Shown: positions 19,941 through 31,382 of the stretch, in pieces
Position numbering within the stretch: the stretch's first letter is position 1
Layout: every line of letters begins with the position of its first letter
DNA from: Pseudomonas fulva 12-X
GTDB taxonomy: Bacteria; Pseudomonadota; Gammaproteobacteria; Pseudomonadales; Pseudomonadaceae
Assembly: GCF_000213805.1 (NCBI RefSeq)
Contig: NC_015556.1
Location: 4,417,001-4,481,000 of the forward strand
Direction of reading: 5' to 3'
Length of the DNA: 64,000 nt
Program-made: the position numbers and the translations under genes
Notes under the pieces: model-generated
The model's input: only the letters and a program-made list of their open reading frames with translations
What the model was told of the DNA's origin: nothing
Database searches by the model: none

Positions 19941-21512
19941 ATGCCTTATGCCTTTGCCCGAATTCTCTTCAGCCTGCTGCTCCTGCTGCCATTGGCCGCA
20001 CAAGCCGGCGAAGCCGACGATTTCGTCGCCGCCAGCGCCACGCAGCAAGCCAGACAGCTGGAAAGCTGGGCCGCCATGCCCGACCCGGCACGCCAGCCGC
20101 TACTCGATGCGCTGCAACAGGGCCGTGTGGCCGCTGACGGCGACAAACGCGCCTTCATCGAAACCGACGCTGGCTACCGCGCCGCCGAAGGCGATGCCGA
20201 GCCGCAAGGCACCCTGCGCAAACTACGCCTGAACAATCGCCTGCGCGGGCTGATCGCCAACGCCCAGGCCAGCCATCAGTTGCTCGCCAGTGAGGCAACC
20301 GTGCGCCTGAGCGCCGCCCAGCAATTGCAGAAGAGCGCCCAGCCGGCGCAACTGCCGCTGCTCGCCAAGGCGCAAGCCGAGGAAGACGACGACGCCGTGC
20401 GCGATGCCCTCACCCTCGCCCTGGCCAACCTGCAACTGGTCGACGCCAACCCGGCGGTGCGCCTGGCTGCCGTGCGCCTGCTCGGTGAAACCGGCGAGCC
20501 GCTGGCCCGTACCCGCCTGGAAAACCTGCTGGAGCCCGGCGTGGAAAGCGACGCTGGCGTGCGCACCGCCGCAGAAACCAGCCTCGCCCAGGTAAAGCGC
20601 AAGCTGCTGATCGGCGAACTGCTCGGCCAGGCATTCAGCGGCATGAGCCTGGGCTCGATCCTGCTGCTCGCCGCCCTCGGCCTGGCCATCACCTTCGGCC
20701 TGCTCGGGGTGATCAACATGGCCCACGGCGAAATGCTGATGCTCGGCGCCTATTCCACCTACATGGTGCAGATTCTCTTCCAGCGCTTCGCCCCCGACGC
20801 CCTGGCGCTGTATCCGCTGGTCGCCCTGCCGGTGGCCTTCTGCGTGACCGCGGTGATCGGCATGGCCCTGGAGCGCACGGTGATCCGTCATCTCTACGGC
20901 CGCCCGCTGGAAACCCTGCTGGCCACCTGGGGCATCAGCCTGATCCTGATCCAGCTGGTGCGCGTGCTGTTCGGCGCGCAGAACGTCGAAGTGGCCAACC
21001 CCTACTGGCTGTCCGGCGGCATTCAGGTGCTGCCCAACCTGGTGCTGCCGTACAACCGCATCGTGATCGTCGGCTTCGCCCTGGCGGTGGTGGTGCTCAC
21101 CTGGCTGCTGCTCAACAAGACCCGCCTGGGGCTCAACGTGCGCGCCGTCACCCAGAACCGCAACATGGCCGCCTGCTGCGGCGTGCCCACCGGCCGCGTG
21201 GACATGCTCGCCTTCGGCCTCGGCTCGGGTATCGCCGGCCTCGGCGGCGTGGCGCTGAGCCAGATCGGCAACGTCGGCCCCGACCTCGGCCAGAGCTACA
21301 TCATCGACTCGTTCCTGGTGGTGGTACTCGGCGGCGTCGGCCAACTGGCCGGCAGCGTCATGGCGGCCTTCGGCCTGGGGATCGCCAACAAGATCCTGGA
21401 GCCGCAGATCGGCGCCGTACTCGGCAAGATCCTCATCCTCGCGCTGATCATTCTGTTCATTCAGAAGCGTCCGCAGGGCCTGTTCGCCTTGAAAGGGAGG
21501 GTGATCGATTGA
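19941..21512 (+). CDS. urtB: Urea ABC transporter permease UrtB
   Basis: Inner-membrane permease of the urea importer, LivH-like. The 523 residues are far longer than LivH. A signal peptide (MPYAFARILFSLLLLLPLAA) precedes about 210 residues of soluble, Ala/Leu-rich helical repeats (for example NPAVRLAAVRLLGETGEPLA), which I read as a HEAT-like periplasmic extension. The permease core begins near GMSLGSILLLAALGLAITFG and includes INMAHGEMLMLGAY. This long form is known in proteobacterial UrtB, but the role of the extension is not established to my knowledge. Start 19941 follows AAGGA by 7 bases. Confidence 0.94.
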   Translation: MPYAFARILFSLLLLLPLAAQAGEADDFVAASATQQARQLESWAAMPDPARQPLLDALQQGRVAADGDKRAFIETDAGYRAAEGDAEPQGTLRKLRLNNRLRGLIANAQASHQLLASEATVRLSAAQQLQKSAQPAQLPLLAKAQAEEDDDAVRDALTLALANLQLVDANPAVRLAAVRLLGETGEPLARTRLENLLEPGVESDAGVRTAAETSLAQVKRKLLIGELLGQAFSGMSLGSILLLAALGLAITFGLLGVINMAHGEMLMLGAYSTYMVQILFQRFAPDALALYPLVALPVAFCVTAVIGMALERTVIRHLYGRPLETLLATWGISLILIQLVRVLFGAQNVEVANPYWLSGGIQVLPNLVLPYNRIVIVGFALAVVVLTWLLLNKTRLGLNVRAVTQNRNMAACCGVPTGRVDMLAFGLGSGIAGLGGVALSQIGNVGPDLGQSYIIDSFLVVVLGGVGQLAGSVMAAFGLGIANKILEPQIGAVLGKILILALIILFIQKRPQGLFALKGRVID

Positions 21513-21532
21513 ACATCATGACCTGCCACCAC

Positions 21533-21602
21533 GCCGTGGGAGCTGGCCATGCCAGCGATTGCATCACCACGGCCTGTCGCGCCCATGGCGCGCTCCCACA
21601 GA
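21533..21602. repeat. REP pair between urtB and urtC
   Basis: CGTGGGAGCTGGCCATGCCA near 21535 and TCGCGCCCATGGCGCGCTCC near 21577 form an inverted pair of REP-like units in the 112-bp urtB-urtC gap. Confidence 0.65.
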
Positions 21603-21624
21603 TCGGTTCATGGGGGATAGAGCA

Positions 21625-22709
21625 ATGAACGCCGCCAACCAAACCCTACTGGCCCGCGCCAGCCACAGGCTCGGCCCGCAGGTGTCGCTGGCCGTCGGCC
21701 TGCTGGTGCTCGCCGTGCTGGTCGCCATGCCCGTTCTGCACCTGCTGCCGGCCGAGCATGCGCTGCACGTTTCCGCCTACAGCCTGACCCTGGTCGGCAA
21801 GATCCTCTGCTACTGCATCGTCGCCCTGGCGCTGGATCTGGTCTGGGGCTACGCCGGCCTGCTGTCCCTCGGCCACGGCCTGTTCTTCGCCCTCGGCGGC
21901 TATGCCATGGGCATGTACCTGATGCGTGAAGCCGCCGGCGACGGCCTGCCGGCGTTCATGGGCTTTCTCGCCTGGACCGAGCTGCCCTGGTACTGGTACG
22001 GCACCGATAACTTCCTCTGGGCCCTGTGCCTTGTGGTGCTGGCGCCCGGCTTGCTGGCGCTGGTGTTCGGCTTCTTCGCCTTCCGCTCGCGGATCAAGGG
22101 CGTGTACTTCTCAATCATGACCCAGGCGCTGACCTTCGCCGGCATGCTGCTGTTCTTTCGCAACGAGACCGGTTTCGGCGGCAACAACGGCTTCACCAAC
22201 TTTCGCAGCATCCTCGGCTTCGAGATCACCGCCGCCGGCACCCGCGCCACGCTGTTCGCGTTCACCGTGCTGCTCCTGGTCGGCAGCCTGTACCTGGGCT
22301 GGCGCCTGGCGCGTAGCAAGTTCGGCCGTGTGCTGACCGCCCTGCGCGACGCCGAGAACCGCCTGATGTTCTGCGGCTACGACCCGCGCGGCTACAAGCT
22401 GTTCATCTGGGTACTTTCCGCCGTGCTGTGCGGCCTGGCCGGAGCGCTGTACGTGCCCCAGGTGGGCATCATCAACCCCAGCGAAATGGCCCCGACGCAA
22501 TCCATCGAAGCCGCCGTGTGGGTGGCCCTCGGCGGGCGCGGCACGCTGATCGGCCCGCTGCTCGGCGCCGGCCTGGTCAATGGCATGAAGAGCTGGTTCA
22601 CCGTGGCCTTTCCCGAGTACTGGCTGTTCGCCCTCGGCGCGCTGTTCATCGTGGTCACCCTGTTCCTGCCCAAGGGCGTCATTGGCCTGCTCAAACGAGG
22701 GGACAAGTC

Positions 22710-22713
<4 letters not shown>
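21625..22713 (+). CDS. urtC: Urea ABC transporter permease UrtC
   Basis: Second permease of the urea importer, LivM-like, 362 residues with about ten hydrophobic segments. The family segment CIVALALDLVWGYAGLLSLG and the C-terminal GGRGTLIGPLLGAGLVNGMK are evident. Start 21625 is preceded by GGGGGAT at a good distance; an in-frame ATG at 21559 lies inside the REP region and adds no family sequence. The stop overlaps the urtD start by 4 bp (ATGA). Confidence 0.94.
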
Positions 22714-23561
<848 letters not shown>

Positions 23562-23573
23562 CGCGCTCCGGCC

Positions 23574-23642
23574 ACAGGCTTCAGGCCGCAAGCTACAGGC
23601 TCAGAGCACTGTTGCCTGCAGCCTATGGCCTGAAGCCTGCAG
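23574..23642. repeat. Inverted repeat between urtD and urtE (GCTTCAGGCC type)
   Basis: AGGCTTCAGGCC near 23577 pairs with GGCCTGAAGCCT near 23627, with further pairing of AGCTACAGGC against GCCTGCAGCCT. It occupies most of the 102-bp gap and resembles the CAAGCCGCAAGC repeat at 52067-52142. Confidence 0.65.
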
Positions 23643-23663
23643 CCCCAAAACAGGAATTGAATC

Positions 23664-24362
23664 ATGCTCCAGGTCGAAAAACTGCATCAGTACTACGGCG
23701 GCAGCCACATCCTGCGCGGCCTGTCGTTCGACGTAAAGGTCGGCGAAGTCACCTGCCTGCTCGGCCGCAACGGCGTCGGCAAGACCACCCTGCTTAAATG
23801 CCTGATGGGCCTGCTGCCCGCCAAGGAAGGCAGTGTTCAGTGGGAAGGCAAGGCCATCACCGGCTACAAACCGCACCAGCGGGTGCACGCCGGCATCGCC
23901 TACGTGCCCCAGGGCCGCGAGATATTCGGCCGCCTGACGGTGGAGGAAAACTTGCTGATGGGGCTCTCTCGTTTCAGCGCGAAGCAAGCCAAGGAGGTGC
24001 CGCCGTTCATCTACGAGCTGTTCCCGGTGCTGCTGGAAATGAAGCACCGTCGCGGCGGCGACCTGTCCGGCGGCCAGCAGCAACAGCTGGCCATCGGCCG
24101 CGCGTTGGCCAGCCAGCCACGCCTGCTGATCCTCGACGAACCCACCGAAGGCATCCAGCCCTCGGTGATCAAGGAAATCGGCGCAGTGATCAGAAAACTC
24201 GCCGCCCGCGGCGACATGGCCATCCTGCTGGTCGAGCAGTTCTACGACTTCGCCGCAGAACTGGCCGACCAGTACCTGGTGATGAGCCGCGGCGAGATCG
24301 TCCAACAGGGCCGCGGAGAAACCATGGAGGCGGACGGCGTGCGCGGGTTAGTGGCGATCTGA
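23664..24362 (+). CDS. urtE: Urea ABC transporter ATP-binding protein UrtE
   Basis: Second ATPase of the urea importer, LivF-like, 232 residues. It begins MLQVEKLHQYYGGSHILRGL; Walker A is GRNGVGKTT, the signature is DLSGGQQQQLAIGRA, and Walker B is LLILDEPTEGIQPS, the TEGIQP segment being typical of UrtE/LivF. The start at 23664 has CAGGAA upstream. It is the last gene of the locus. Its TGA overlaps the left tip of a 204-bp palindromic element. Confidence 0.95.
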   Translation: MLQVEKLHQYYGGSHILRGLSFDVKVGEVTCLLGRNGVGKTTLLKCLMGLLPAKEGSVQWEGKAITGYKPHQRVHAGIAYVPQGREIFGRLTVEENLLMGLSRFSAKQAKEVPPFIYELFPVLLEMKHRRGGDLSGGQQQQLAIGRALASQPRLLILDEPTEGIQPSVIKEIGAVIRKLAARGDMAILLVEQFYDFAAELADQYLVMSRGEIVQQGRGETMEADGVRGLVAI

Positions 24363-24565
24363 GAGCCTGTTCATAATCTTCAAGCCCAGGTTCGTCGACT
24401 TTGGCGGCTAAGTGGCGGGAGCGGACATCGGCGGGGGTATTTGTGGGAACGGGCCATGCCCGCGAAAAATCACGGGCATGGCCCGTTCCCACAAGTAAAG
24501 CAACGATGTCCGCTTCTGCCTTGTAGCTGCCTCTTCATGCGCATACAAGACTTTGAACAGGTTCT
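24362..24565. mobile_element. MITE-like nested palindromic element
   Basis: The ends AGAGCCTGTTCATAATCTT (24362-24380) and AAGACTTTGAACAGGTTCT (24547-24565) are inverted repeats with 16 of 19 matches. Inside, AGCGGACATCG (24420-24430) mirrors CGATGTCCGCT (24504-24514). At the centre a perfect 22-bp inverted pair (24441-24462 with 24473-24494) is a Pseudomonas REP pair built on GGGAACGGGCCATGCCCG. The element has no coding capacity. It fills the left half of the 427-bp gap after urtE. Confidence 0.65.
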
Positions 24566-25551
<986 letters not shown>

Positions 25552-25556
25552 TCAAC

Positions 25557-25574
25557 GCCGGGCTCATGCCCGGC
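25557..25574. terminator. Bidirectional hairpin between convergent genes
   Basis: GCCGGGC (25557-25563) pairs with GCCCGGC (25568-25574) around a TCAT loop, in the 27-bp gap between the dehydrogenase and the chemoreceptor stops. Confidence 0.6.
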
Positions 25575-25578
25575 TGTG

Positions 25579-27573
25579 TCACTTGTGCCCCTGACTCATC
25601 CGCGCCAGCCGCTGGGACAGCTCTTCAATAGCTCGGCCCAGCTCGCGCAAGGTGCCAGAGTCGCGGGCACCCTCTTCGCTGGCGCCGTGAATGCGCACGG
25701 CCAGCTCGCTGATTTCCTGGGTCACGTGGCTCTGTTCCTGGGCCGCAACGGCGATCTGCTGGGCGCGTTGCACAATATCCTCGAAGCCTGCGACCGTGCC
25801 CTCCAGGGTGACCGCGACGCCGTTGGCCTGCTCGACCGCTTCGTGAGTGCGGCGCACGCCGGCCTGCATGGTGGCGACCGTCTGGCCGGATGCCTCGCGC
25901 AACTGGCCGATCATCACCTGAATCTCGTTGGCCGACGCCTGGGTGCGACCGGCCAGGGTGCGCACCTCATCCGCCACCACGGCGAAACCACGCCCCTGCT
26001 CGCCGGCGCGCGCCGCCTCGATCGCCGCGTTGAGCGCCAGCAGGTTGGTCTGCTGGGAAATCGAGGTGATCACATCCAGCACGCTGCCGACCCGCTCGAT
26101 GTCGTTACCCAGGCGACCTATGGCCGTTTCGGCCTGACCGATCTCCTCGGCCAGCGCCTGAATCGAGGCGCTGTTGCTACGTACGTTCACCCGCCCTGCT
26201 CGCGCCGACTGCAGCGAGCGCTCCGCGGTGTCCGAGCAGTCCGTGGTATTGCCGGCTACCTCCTGGGCACTGGCCGACATCTCGGTGATGGCGGTGGCCA
26301 GCAAGGCATTGTCTTCGCGCTGGGTTTCGGCCCGCTCGGCGATGGCCTGCGACAGACTCGCCAGCTCGGCAGCCTGGCGCTCGAGCACGCGCGATTGTTC
26401 CGATATATCGAGCAGCATGTTGCGCAGCGAGCCCGCATAGCGATTTACCGCTGCGCGCAGTGCACCGATTTCGTCGTGACGGACAATCGGCAATTCGCTG
26501 CCGCCACCCTGGCCGAGTTGCTCGATCTGCCCGGTGGTTTCTTCGATCTGCGCCAGCAAACGACGCCCGGCGAGCCACGCCAGACCGAGCAGCACGGCCA
26601 AAAGCGGCAGCAGGAACAGCAGCAGTTCGCCGGTCAGACGGTGACTCAGGCCCGCCACCTGCGCCTCGGGCGTGACCAGCCCAAGCTCCCAGCCAGTGTC
26701 ACCCAGGGGCGCGAAGCTGACATAGGAGCGGCCCTGCAGGCGCGCATCGAAATCGAGCATGCTGGTCGGCGTGCCATTTCGCGCGGCCTGCAAGGCAGCC
26801 TGCAACGGGGCGATGGCGGGCTCGCGCTGGGCCATCCCAGCCAGGGTCGGCAACCCATCGGTTGCCTTGGCATCCGGGAAGAACAACAGATTGCCGGCCT
26901 TATCGACCACGAAGGCATAGCCACCGGTGACGTTGCCACGCTCGCGCAGGAAGGTGGCTAGGCCGTCGAGACGCAGATCCACTGTCGCCACGCCGGCAAA
27001 CTTTCCAGCCAACTGATAGGGAACGCTGCAGGTGGTCATCGCCACACTGGTCACCGGATCGAGATAACCATCGGACCACACGCAACGACCAGGTGCAGAC
27101 GAGCGCGCCGAACTGTACCAGGACTCCTGCTGATAGGGCGTCGCTGAAGCGGCGTTGTAATCGTCGCTGTACTCGAGGCCGCCGCTCGCACTGCGCGCCC
27201 AGAAGAAGCTGCGCAGCGCCACGCCGCTCTCGAAGGCCCCCGGCTCGGGCCACAGGCCGCCACCGGCGATGGCGGCATTACCCTGGCTGTCGATCACGCC
27301 CGGCAGCACGTTACGCACCAACTCGGCGTCCCGCGGCAAGGCTTCGGCCAAATGCGCCAGCGCAGCCGTGGTGCCCTGAATTTCACTGAGCTGCAACGCC
27401 AACTGACGCGCCAGCGCGGCAGCAGCCTGCTCGGCGGATGTCACCCCGACCGTCATCAGCTGCGGTTTGCCGCGCAATGCCATAACCGAATACACCGCCA
27501 GAGCAGTCAGGCTCAACAACAGCAGTACGCCTACGGTCATGCGCTTGGCGACGGTGACGGGGAACAATGCCAT
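25579..27573 (-). CDS. Methyl-accepting chemotaxis protein with dCache-type sensor
   Basis: Inner-membrane chemoreceptor of 664 residues. A membrane helix at about 13-32 is followed by a periplasmic domain (about 35-325) with aromatic-rich segments such as [20 protein letters not shown] and [15 protein letters not shown], consistent with a dCache_1 domain that often binds amino acids or amines. A second helix ([18 protein letters not shown]), a HAMP linker and a cytoplasmic signalling domain follow. The conserved hairpin tip is [20 protein letters not shown], with [17 protein letters not shown] after it. The ATG at 27573 is preceded by purine-rich sequence. The ligand cannot be told from sequence; no chemotaxis kinase genes are nearby. 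Confidence 0.92.
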   Translation of the reverse strand: MALFPVTVAKRMTVGVLLLLSLTALAVYSVMALRGKPQLMTVGVTSAEQAAAALARQLALQLSEIQGTTAALAHLAEALPRDAELVRNVLPGVIDSQGNAAIAGGGLWPEPGAFESGVALRSFFWARSASGGLEYSDDYNAASATPYQQESWYSSARSSAPGRCVWSDGYLDPVTSVAMTTCSVPYQLAGKFAGVATVDLRLDGLATFLRERGNVTGGYAFVVDKAGNLLFFPDAKATDGLPTLAGMAQREPAIAPLQAALQAARNGTPTSMLDFDARLQGRSYVSFAPLGDTGWELGLVTPEAQVAGLSHRLTGELLLFLLPLLAVLLGLAWLAGRRLLAQIEETTGQIEQLGQGGGSELPIVRHDEIGALRAAVNRYAGSLRNMLLDISEQSRVLERQAAELASLSQAIAERAETQREDNALLATAITEMSASAQEVAGNTTDCSDTAERSLQSARAGRVNVRSNSASIQALAEEIGQAETAIGRLGNDIERVGSVLDVITSISQQTNLLALNAAIEAARAGEQGRGFAVVADEVRTLAGRTQASANEIQVMIGQLREASGQTVATMQAGVRRTHEAVEQANGVAVTLEGTVAGFEDIVQRAQQIAVAAQEQSHVTQEISELAVRIHGASEEGARDSGTLRELGRAIEELSQRLARMSQGHK

Positions 27574-27767
27574 GTCTCTTCTCCGCTGTTATCGAGGCTT
27601 TTCAATCGAACTGCACGATTATTCATACTAGGGCCATCTGCCATTACGGCAAGCGCCTTTCACCGATAAACCGCTCAAGCTCGGGCAATTGGCGATTGCC
27701 TCCGGCGAGCGCCCCGCCCGATACTGACCGCCGTCACTTACATCTAAATCGCCACCCGAGCCTGCCC

Positions 27768-28286
27768 ATGTCCATTGCCATACGTAACGCCGCCACGGAT
27801 GACCTGCCCGCCCTGCTCGCCATCTACAACGATGCGGTGCTCAACACCACGGCGATCTGGAACGAGCGCCCGGTGGACCTGGCCAACCGCCAGGCCTGGT
27901 TCGATGCGCGAGCCGCCCAGGGCTACCCGATTCTGGTGGCAGTTGATGACGCCGAGCAGGTGTTGGGCTACGCCTCATTCGGCGACTGGCGGCCATTCGA
28001 GGGTTTCTGCAACACCGTAGAGCACTCCGTATACGTGCGCCACGACACCCGCGGCCAGGGCCTCGGCCCGTTACTGATGCAAGCGCTGATCGAGCGGGCT
28101 CGGGAGGTCGGCAAGCACGTGATGGTCGCTGCCATCGAGAGCGGCAACGCCGCCTCGGTACGCCTGCACGAGCGCCTGGGCTTCACCATTACCGGGCAGA
28201 TGCCCCAGGTCGGCTGCAAGTTCGGCCGCTGGCTGGATCTGACCTTTATGCAGCTGATCCTGACTCCACAGCGCAGCACGCCATGA
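27768..28286 (+). CDS. GNAT acetyltransferase, phosphinothricin/methionine-sulfone type
   Basis: A GNAT-fold N-acetyltransferase of 172 residues resembling Pat/MddA enzymes, which acetylate L-methionine sulfone, sulfoximine or phosphinothricin. Seen are the start MSIAIRNAATDDLPALLAIY, the acceptor-site region TTAIWNERPVDLANRQAW, the acetyl-CoA motif RGQGLGPLLM and the late GFTITGQMPQVGCKFGRWLD typical of this subgroup. ATG 27768 is preferred over a far-upstream in-frame ATG at 27567. The last 4 bp overlap the next GNAT gene, so the two are translated together. Confidence 0.87.
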   Translation: MSIAIRNAATDDLPALLAIYNDAVLNTTAIWNERPVDLANRQAWFDARAAQGYPILVAVDDAEQVLGYASFGDWRPFEGFCNTVEHSVYVRHDTRGQGLGPLLMQALIERAREVGKHVMVAAIESGNAASVRLHERLGFTITGQMPQVGCKFGRWLDLTFMQLILTPQRSTP

Positions 28287-28810
28287 GTCTGCAGATTCGC
28301 CAGCTCGACGAGGCCAGTTTCGACGCCTGTCGCCAGGGGCTGATCGCCCTGTTAATCGACGCGGTGGCCAACGGCGCGTCCGTCGGTTTCCTGGCCGATA
28401 TCGACGCTCAGCAGGCGAATGAATACTTCAACGGGGTAAAAAGCGCTTTGGCCAGCGGCGCCCTGGCGATCTGGGTCGCTGAAGAGGATGCAGAGGTGTT
28501 GGGCTCGGTGCAGCTCAGCCTGTGCCTGAAGCCCAATGGCCTGAATCGCGGCGAAGTGCAGAAATTGCTGGTCCTGAGCAGCGCGCGTCGCCGTGGTATT
28601 GCCCGCTTGCTGATGCAACAGCTCGAAGCCCATGCCGGGCAGTTGCAGCGCGGCCTTCTCTACCTGGATACCGAGGCCGGCAGCGACGCGGAGAATCTCT
28701 ATCGCGCCCTGGGCTACACCAGCATCGGCGGCCTGCCCGATTACGCCTGCGGGCCGGACGGCCAGTACCGGGCCAATGCCATCTACTACAAGACCCTTTT
28801 TCGCCCCTAG
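28283..28810 (+). CDS. GNAT family N-acetyltransferase
   Basis: Second GNAT protein of a two-gene unit, 175 residues. The acetyl-CoA pyrophosphate-binding motif is SARRRGIARLLMQQLE, and LYRALGYTSIGGLPDYACGP near the end is characteristic of small GNATs related to streptothricin-type or YjgM-like enzymes. The start overlaps the upstream GNAT stop (ATGA). The substrate is unknown. The TAG stop lies in the left tip of an inverted-repeat element at 28808-28949, so the last codons may have been set by that insertion. Confidence 0.82.
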   Translation: MSLQIRQLDEASFDACRQGLIALLIDAVANGASVGFLADIDAQQANEYFNGVKSALASGALAIWVAEEDAEVLGSVQLSLCLKPNGLNRGEVQKLLVLSSARRRGIARLLMQQLEAHAGQLQRGLLYLDTEAGSDAENLYRALGYTSIGGLPDYACGPDGQYRANAIYYKTLFRP

Positions 28811-28949
28811 GCTCTGTACGAAAAGTACCGCTCGGTGATGCTTCGTTAAAAATCGATTCGGCCTGCTCATTTACAGCTCGTAAACTCCGCGGCCTCACCG
28901 TTTTTTGCCTCGCCTGACCTTCGCTCGGAGACTTTTCGTACAGCCCCTA
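28808..28949. mobile_element. MITE-like element whose tips encode both flanking stop codons
   Basis: The left tip TAGGCTCTGTACGAAAAGT (28808-28826) and the right tip ACTTTTCGTACAGCCCCTA (28931-28949) are inverted repeats sharing the perfect core CTGTACGAAAAGT. The 142-bp element has no open frame. Its outermost TAG and CTA are the stop codons of the plus-strand GNAT gene and of the minus-strand ybiI gene. Confidence 0.6.
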
Positions 28950-29213
28950 ACGCAGCTGGCTGTCCTTGCTGCCGCGGCGGTTGAAGCCGCCAGCCTTGGC
29001 CTGCTCCTTATCCGCCTGGGCCTGGCAGTTCACGCACAGTCGCACGCCGGGAACGGCCTGGCGCCGCGCCTCGGGAATCGGCGCATCGCATTCTTCACAG
29101 TGGGTCAGGCTTTCGCCCTTGGGCAGTTGACTGCGCGCGCGCTGCACGGCGTCTTCAATGGTGCTGTCGATCTGTTCCTGCACGGCGCCGTCTTGCGCCC
29201 AACCGGTGGCCAT
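28947..29213 (-). CDS. ybiI: DksA/TraR-type zinc finger protein, YbiI-like
   Basis: A small C4 zinc-finger protein of 88 residues in the DksA/TraR family. The chosen start gives MATGWAQDGAVQEQIDSTIE, the same beginning and length as E. coli YbiI as I recall it; an in-frame ATG at 29273 adds 20 residues without family match. Two CxxC pairs (CEEC and CVNC) form the zinc site, and the C-terminus NRRGSKDSQLR is typical. It lacks the long coiled coil with the DksA acidic tip, so a direct role on RNA polymerase is uncertain. It converges with the GNAT pair. Confidence 0.88.
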   Translation of the reverse strand: MATGWAQDGAVQEQIDSTIEDAVQRARSQLPKGESLTHCEECDAPIPEARRQAVPGVRLCVNCQAQADKEQAKAGGFNRRGSKDSQLR

Positions 29214-29343
29214 GTCGCTCTCCCGAAACAAGCTGCTGACCGGAAGATAGGAGCGCGCGGGCTGGATTGGCAAGGGGCAGCCGACGGCGGACGAATCGGC
29301 TCGCGTTGCGCGGCCGCTGTCCGGCGTGGCAGGTGAAGCGGGG

Positions 29344-30216
29344 TTATTCCTTGACGTTCATGAACTCATCGGCCCAGGCCACGTAGTCCTCGGGCTGGGT
29401 GTACTTGTGCGCGAGCTCCGAGGCGCTCAGGTCGCTGGCGACGGCGTTGCGCTGCTCGCGCAGGCAATCGTAAGTGGCCTTGATGGCGGCGAAGTAGGCA
29501 GCATGGCCGTTGACCACGATGCGTACGCCCAGCTTGGCGAGACGCTCGTTGTCACGCAGCTTGGGGTTGCCGTAGGTGACCAGCATCAGCGGTACGCTGA
29601 GGTGCTCGGCGATCTTCTCCAGGTGCTCGAAATCCTCGACACCGACCATGCAGATGGCATCGGCGCCGGCCTTCTGATAGGCCACGGTACGTTTGATGAC
29701 CTCATCGACGCTGAGCACGCCGGCGTTGGTGCGAGCAATGATCGCCAGATCCGGGTCGACCCGCGCTTCCAGGGCCGCACGCACCTTGCCAACGCCTTCG
29801 GCGACGCTGATCAGGTCGGTCGACTTGCGGTTGAATTGGGCGGGCAGCAGGGTGTCTTCGATGGTCAGCGCGGAGATGCCGGCGCGTTCCAGCTCGACCA
29901 CGGTGCGCATCACGTTCAGGGCGTTGCCGTAGCCGTGGTCGGCGTCGGCGATCACCGGGAGGCGGGAAACCCGGTGGATGCGGGTGGCCTGCTCGACGAA
30001 CTCGCTCAGGGTGATCAGCGCGAAATCCGGCGCAGCCAGCACCTGCAGCGAAGCGACCGAGCCGCCGAGGATGCCGACCTCGAAACCCAGATCGCCGGCG
30101 ATGCGCGCCGACATCGGGTCGAAGACCGAGGCGGTGTGGTAGCAGGAGCCGGAAGCCAGCAGCGCGCGGAAGGCGCGCCGCAATTCATGATGGGAAGCAC
30201 GTTGCATGTTGGTCAT
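29344..30216 (-). CDS. Oxaloacetate decarboxylase, PEP mutase/isocitrate lyase family
   Basis: Mg-dependent decarboxylase converting oxaloacetate to pyruvate and CO2, the activity described for P. aeruginosa PA4872, to which this 290-residue protein is very similar from memory. Seen are [15 protein letters not shown], the metal-binding [13 protein letters not shown], the [11 protein letters not shown] segment and AIIARTNAG. Several starts are possible: ATG 30216 has a GGA at suitable distance, with ATG 30222 and ATG 30207 as alternatives. The gene probably follows the periplasmic binding protein gene upstream on the same strand, with 139 bp between them. Confidence 0.88.
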   Translation of the reverse strand: MTNMQRASHHELRRAFRALLASGSCYHTASVFDPMSARIAGDLGFEVGILGGSVASLQVLAAPDFALITLSEFVEQATRIHRVSRLPVIADADHGYGNALNVMRTVVELERAGISALTIEDTLLPAQFNRKSTDLISVAEGVGKVRAALEARVDPDLAIIARTNAGVLSVDEVIKRTVAYQKAGADAICMVGVEDFEHLEKIAEHLSVPLMLVTYGNPKLRDNERLAKLGVRIVVNGHAAYFAAIKATYDCLREQRNAVASDLSASELAHKYTQPEDYVAWADEFMNVKE

Positions 30217-30355
30217 AGGCATGGTCCAGACGTCAAATGAATCGGGTGCCCGACGGCATTGGCCCTGCCGTCTGAAGCGAATTCTTGTGTCGTGCCGCGA
30301 GCGATGGCCGGTGGTTGTCGGCTGCTGCTCGCCTCGCAGCAAATTTCCCGCCAAC

Positions 30356-31111
30356 TCAGCGTAGGGCGGCAGGAAGCTCTACATGGGGAAGCCACTGGCG
30401 GAAAATCGCCGAGAATTTCCCATCGCGGCGCATTTCCGCCAATTTCGCCTGCCAGTCGGCAACGACTGCCGGATCGCTGTCCAGCGAGAAGGCGATGTAA
30501 TACGAGGACTCCATGAACACCATCTGCGGCTGCACATCCGCCGGTTCAAGGCCCGCCGGGGCGAGCATGTCGCGCAGCAGGATGTCCTCCAGCAGGATCA
30601 GGTTGCCGCGGCCATGGGCGAACAGCGTGACCATGGTCTGCGGCGTCGGCACGCCATACAGGTTCGGCAGCCCCTTGGCCTGCAGCGCCTCGTAGCTGTA
30701 CCACTGCTTGGGCACCGCCAGCGGCCCGCTGGCCGCCACCTCCTCGAGGTTGTTCACCTGCATGCCCCGGGACTTCAGCGAATAGAAGCGAACCTTGCCA
30801 TGCAATATCGGCCCCACCCACTGGAAACGCTTTTCACGCTCAGGCGTGCGCACCATGGCGAACAGCGCGATATCCGGCTCGCGCTGGGCAATCGTGTAGG
30901 CGCGGGTCCAGGGCATCATTTCGATCTGCGCGTGGGCGCCGGTGCGCTCGATCAGCTCGTTCACTACATCGACGCCAAACCCGCGCAGCTGGCCATCCTG
31001 CATGAAGGCCGTAGGCGGCCCCGGCTCGGTGAGGATGCGCAGCTCGGCGTGGCCGCGAGTGCATGACAGCAACGCGACGATCAACACACCGTAGCAACGC
31101 AGCAGGCCCAT
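30356..31111 (-). CDS. Orphan periplasmic solute-binding protein (SBP_bac_3 fold)
   Basis: A 251-residue protein with a signal peptide ([20 protein letters not shown], cleavage after GHA) and an extracellular solute-binding family 3 fold: [35 protein letters not shown] and [19 protein letters not shown]. No ABC permease or ATPase lies beside it, so it is an orphan. In Pseudomonas, proteins of this divergent subgroup (with a PWxRAY motif) are often unlinked to transporters and their ligand is unknown. It may feed a separate transporter or a sensor. Confidence 0.82.
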   Translation of the reverse strand: MGLLRCYGVLIVALLSCTRGHAELRILTEPGPPTAFMQDGQLRGFGVDVVNELIERTGAHAQIEMMPWTRAYTIAQREPDIALFAMVRTPEREKRFQWVGPILHGKVRFYSLKSRGMQVNNLEEVAASGPLAVPKQWYSYEALQAKGLPNLYGVPTPQTMVTLFAHGRGNLILLEDILLRDMLAPAGLEPADVQPQMVFMESSYYIAFSLDSDPAVVADWQAKLAEMRRDGKFSAIFRQWLPHVELPAALR

Positions 31112-31382
31112 CAGGCCGTACCCCCTGAACGCGATAACGCAGTCGGCCGCCAGGTGGCGAATGCAACCTCGACGCTCGCCTTGCAGCTAAAGCCGGCAAT
31201 TTTACCCCAGTAACCGGCCGATTTCAGCAGGCAGCCGAACGCAGGCTGTACAGGCTGACGGCTTGTCCAACTGCGCCCACCCCATCGGCCGAAGGACTTT
31301 GTGGCTATTGCACCGACAATCGGGCTGGCGCCGCCGCCTCAGGCAGGCGATCATCGGCGCTCGCCCATCAACGCGCACCGAC

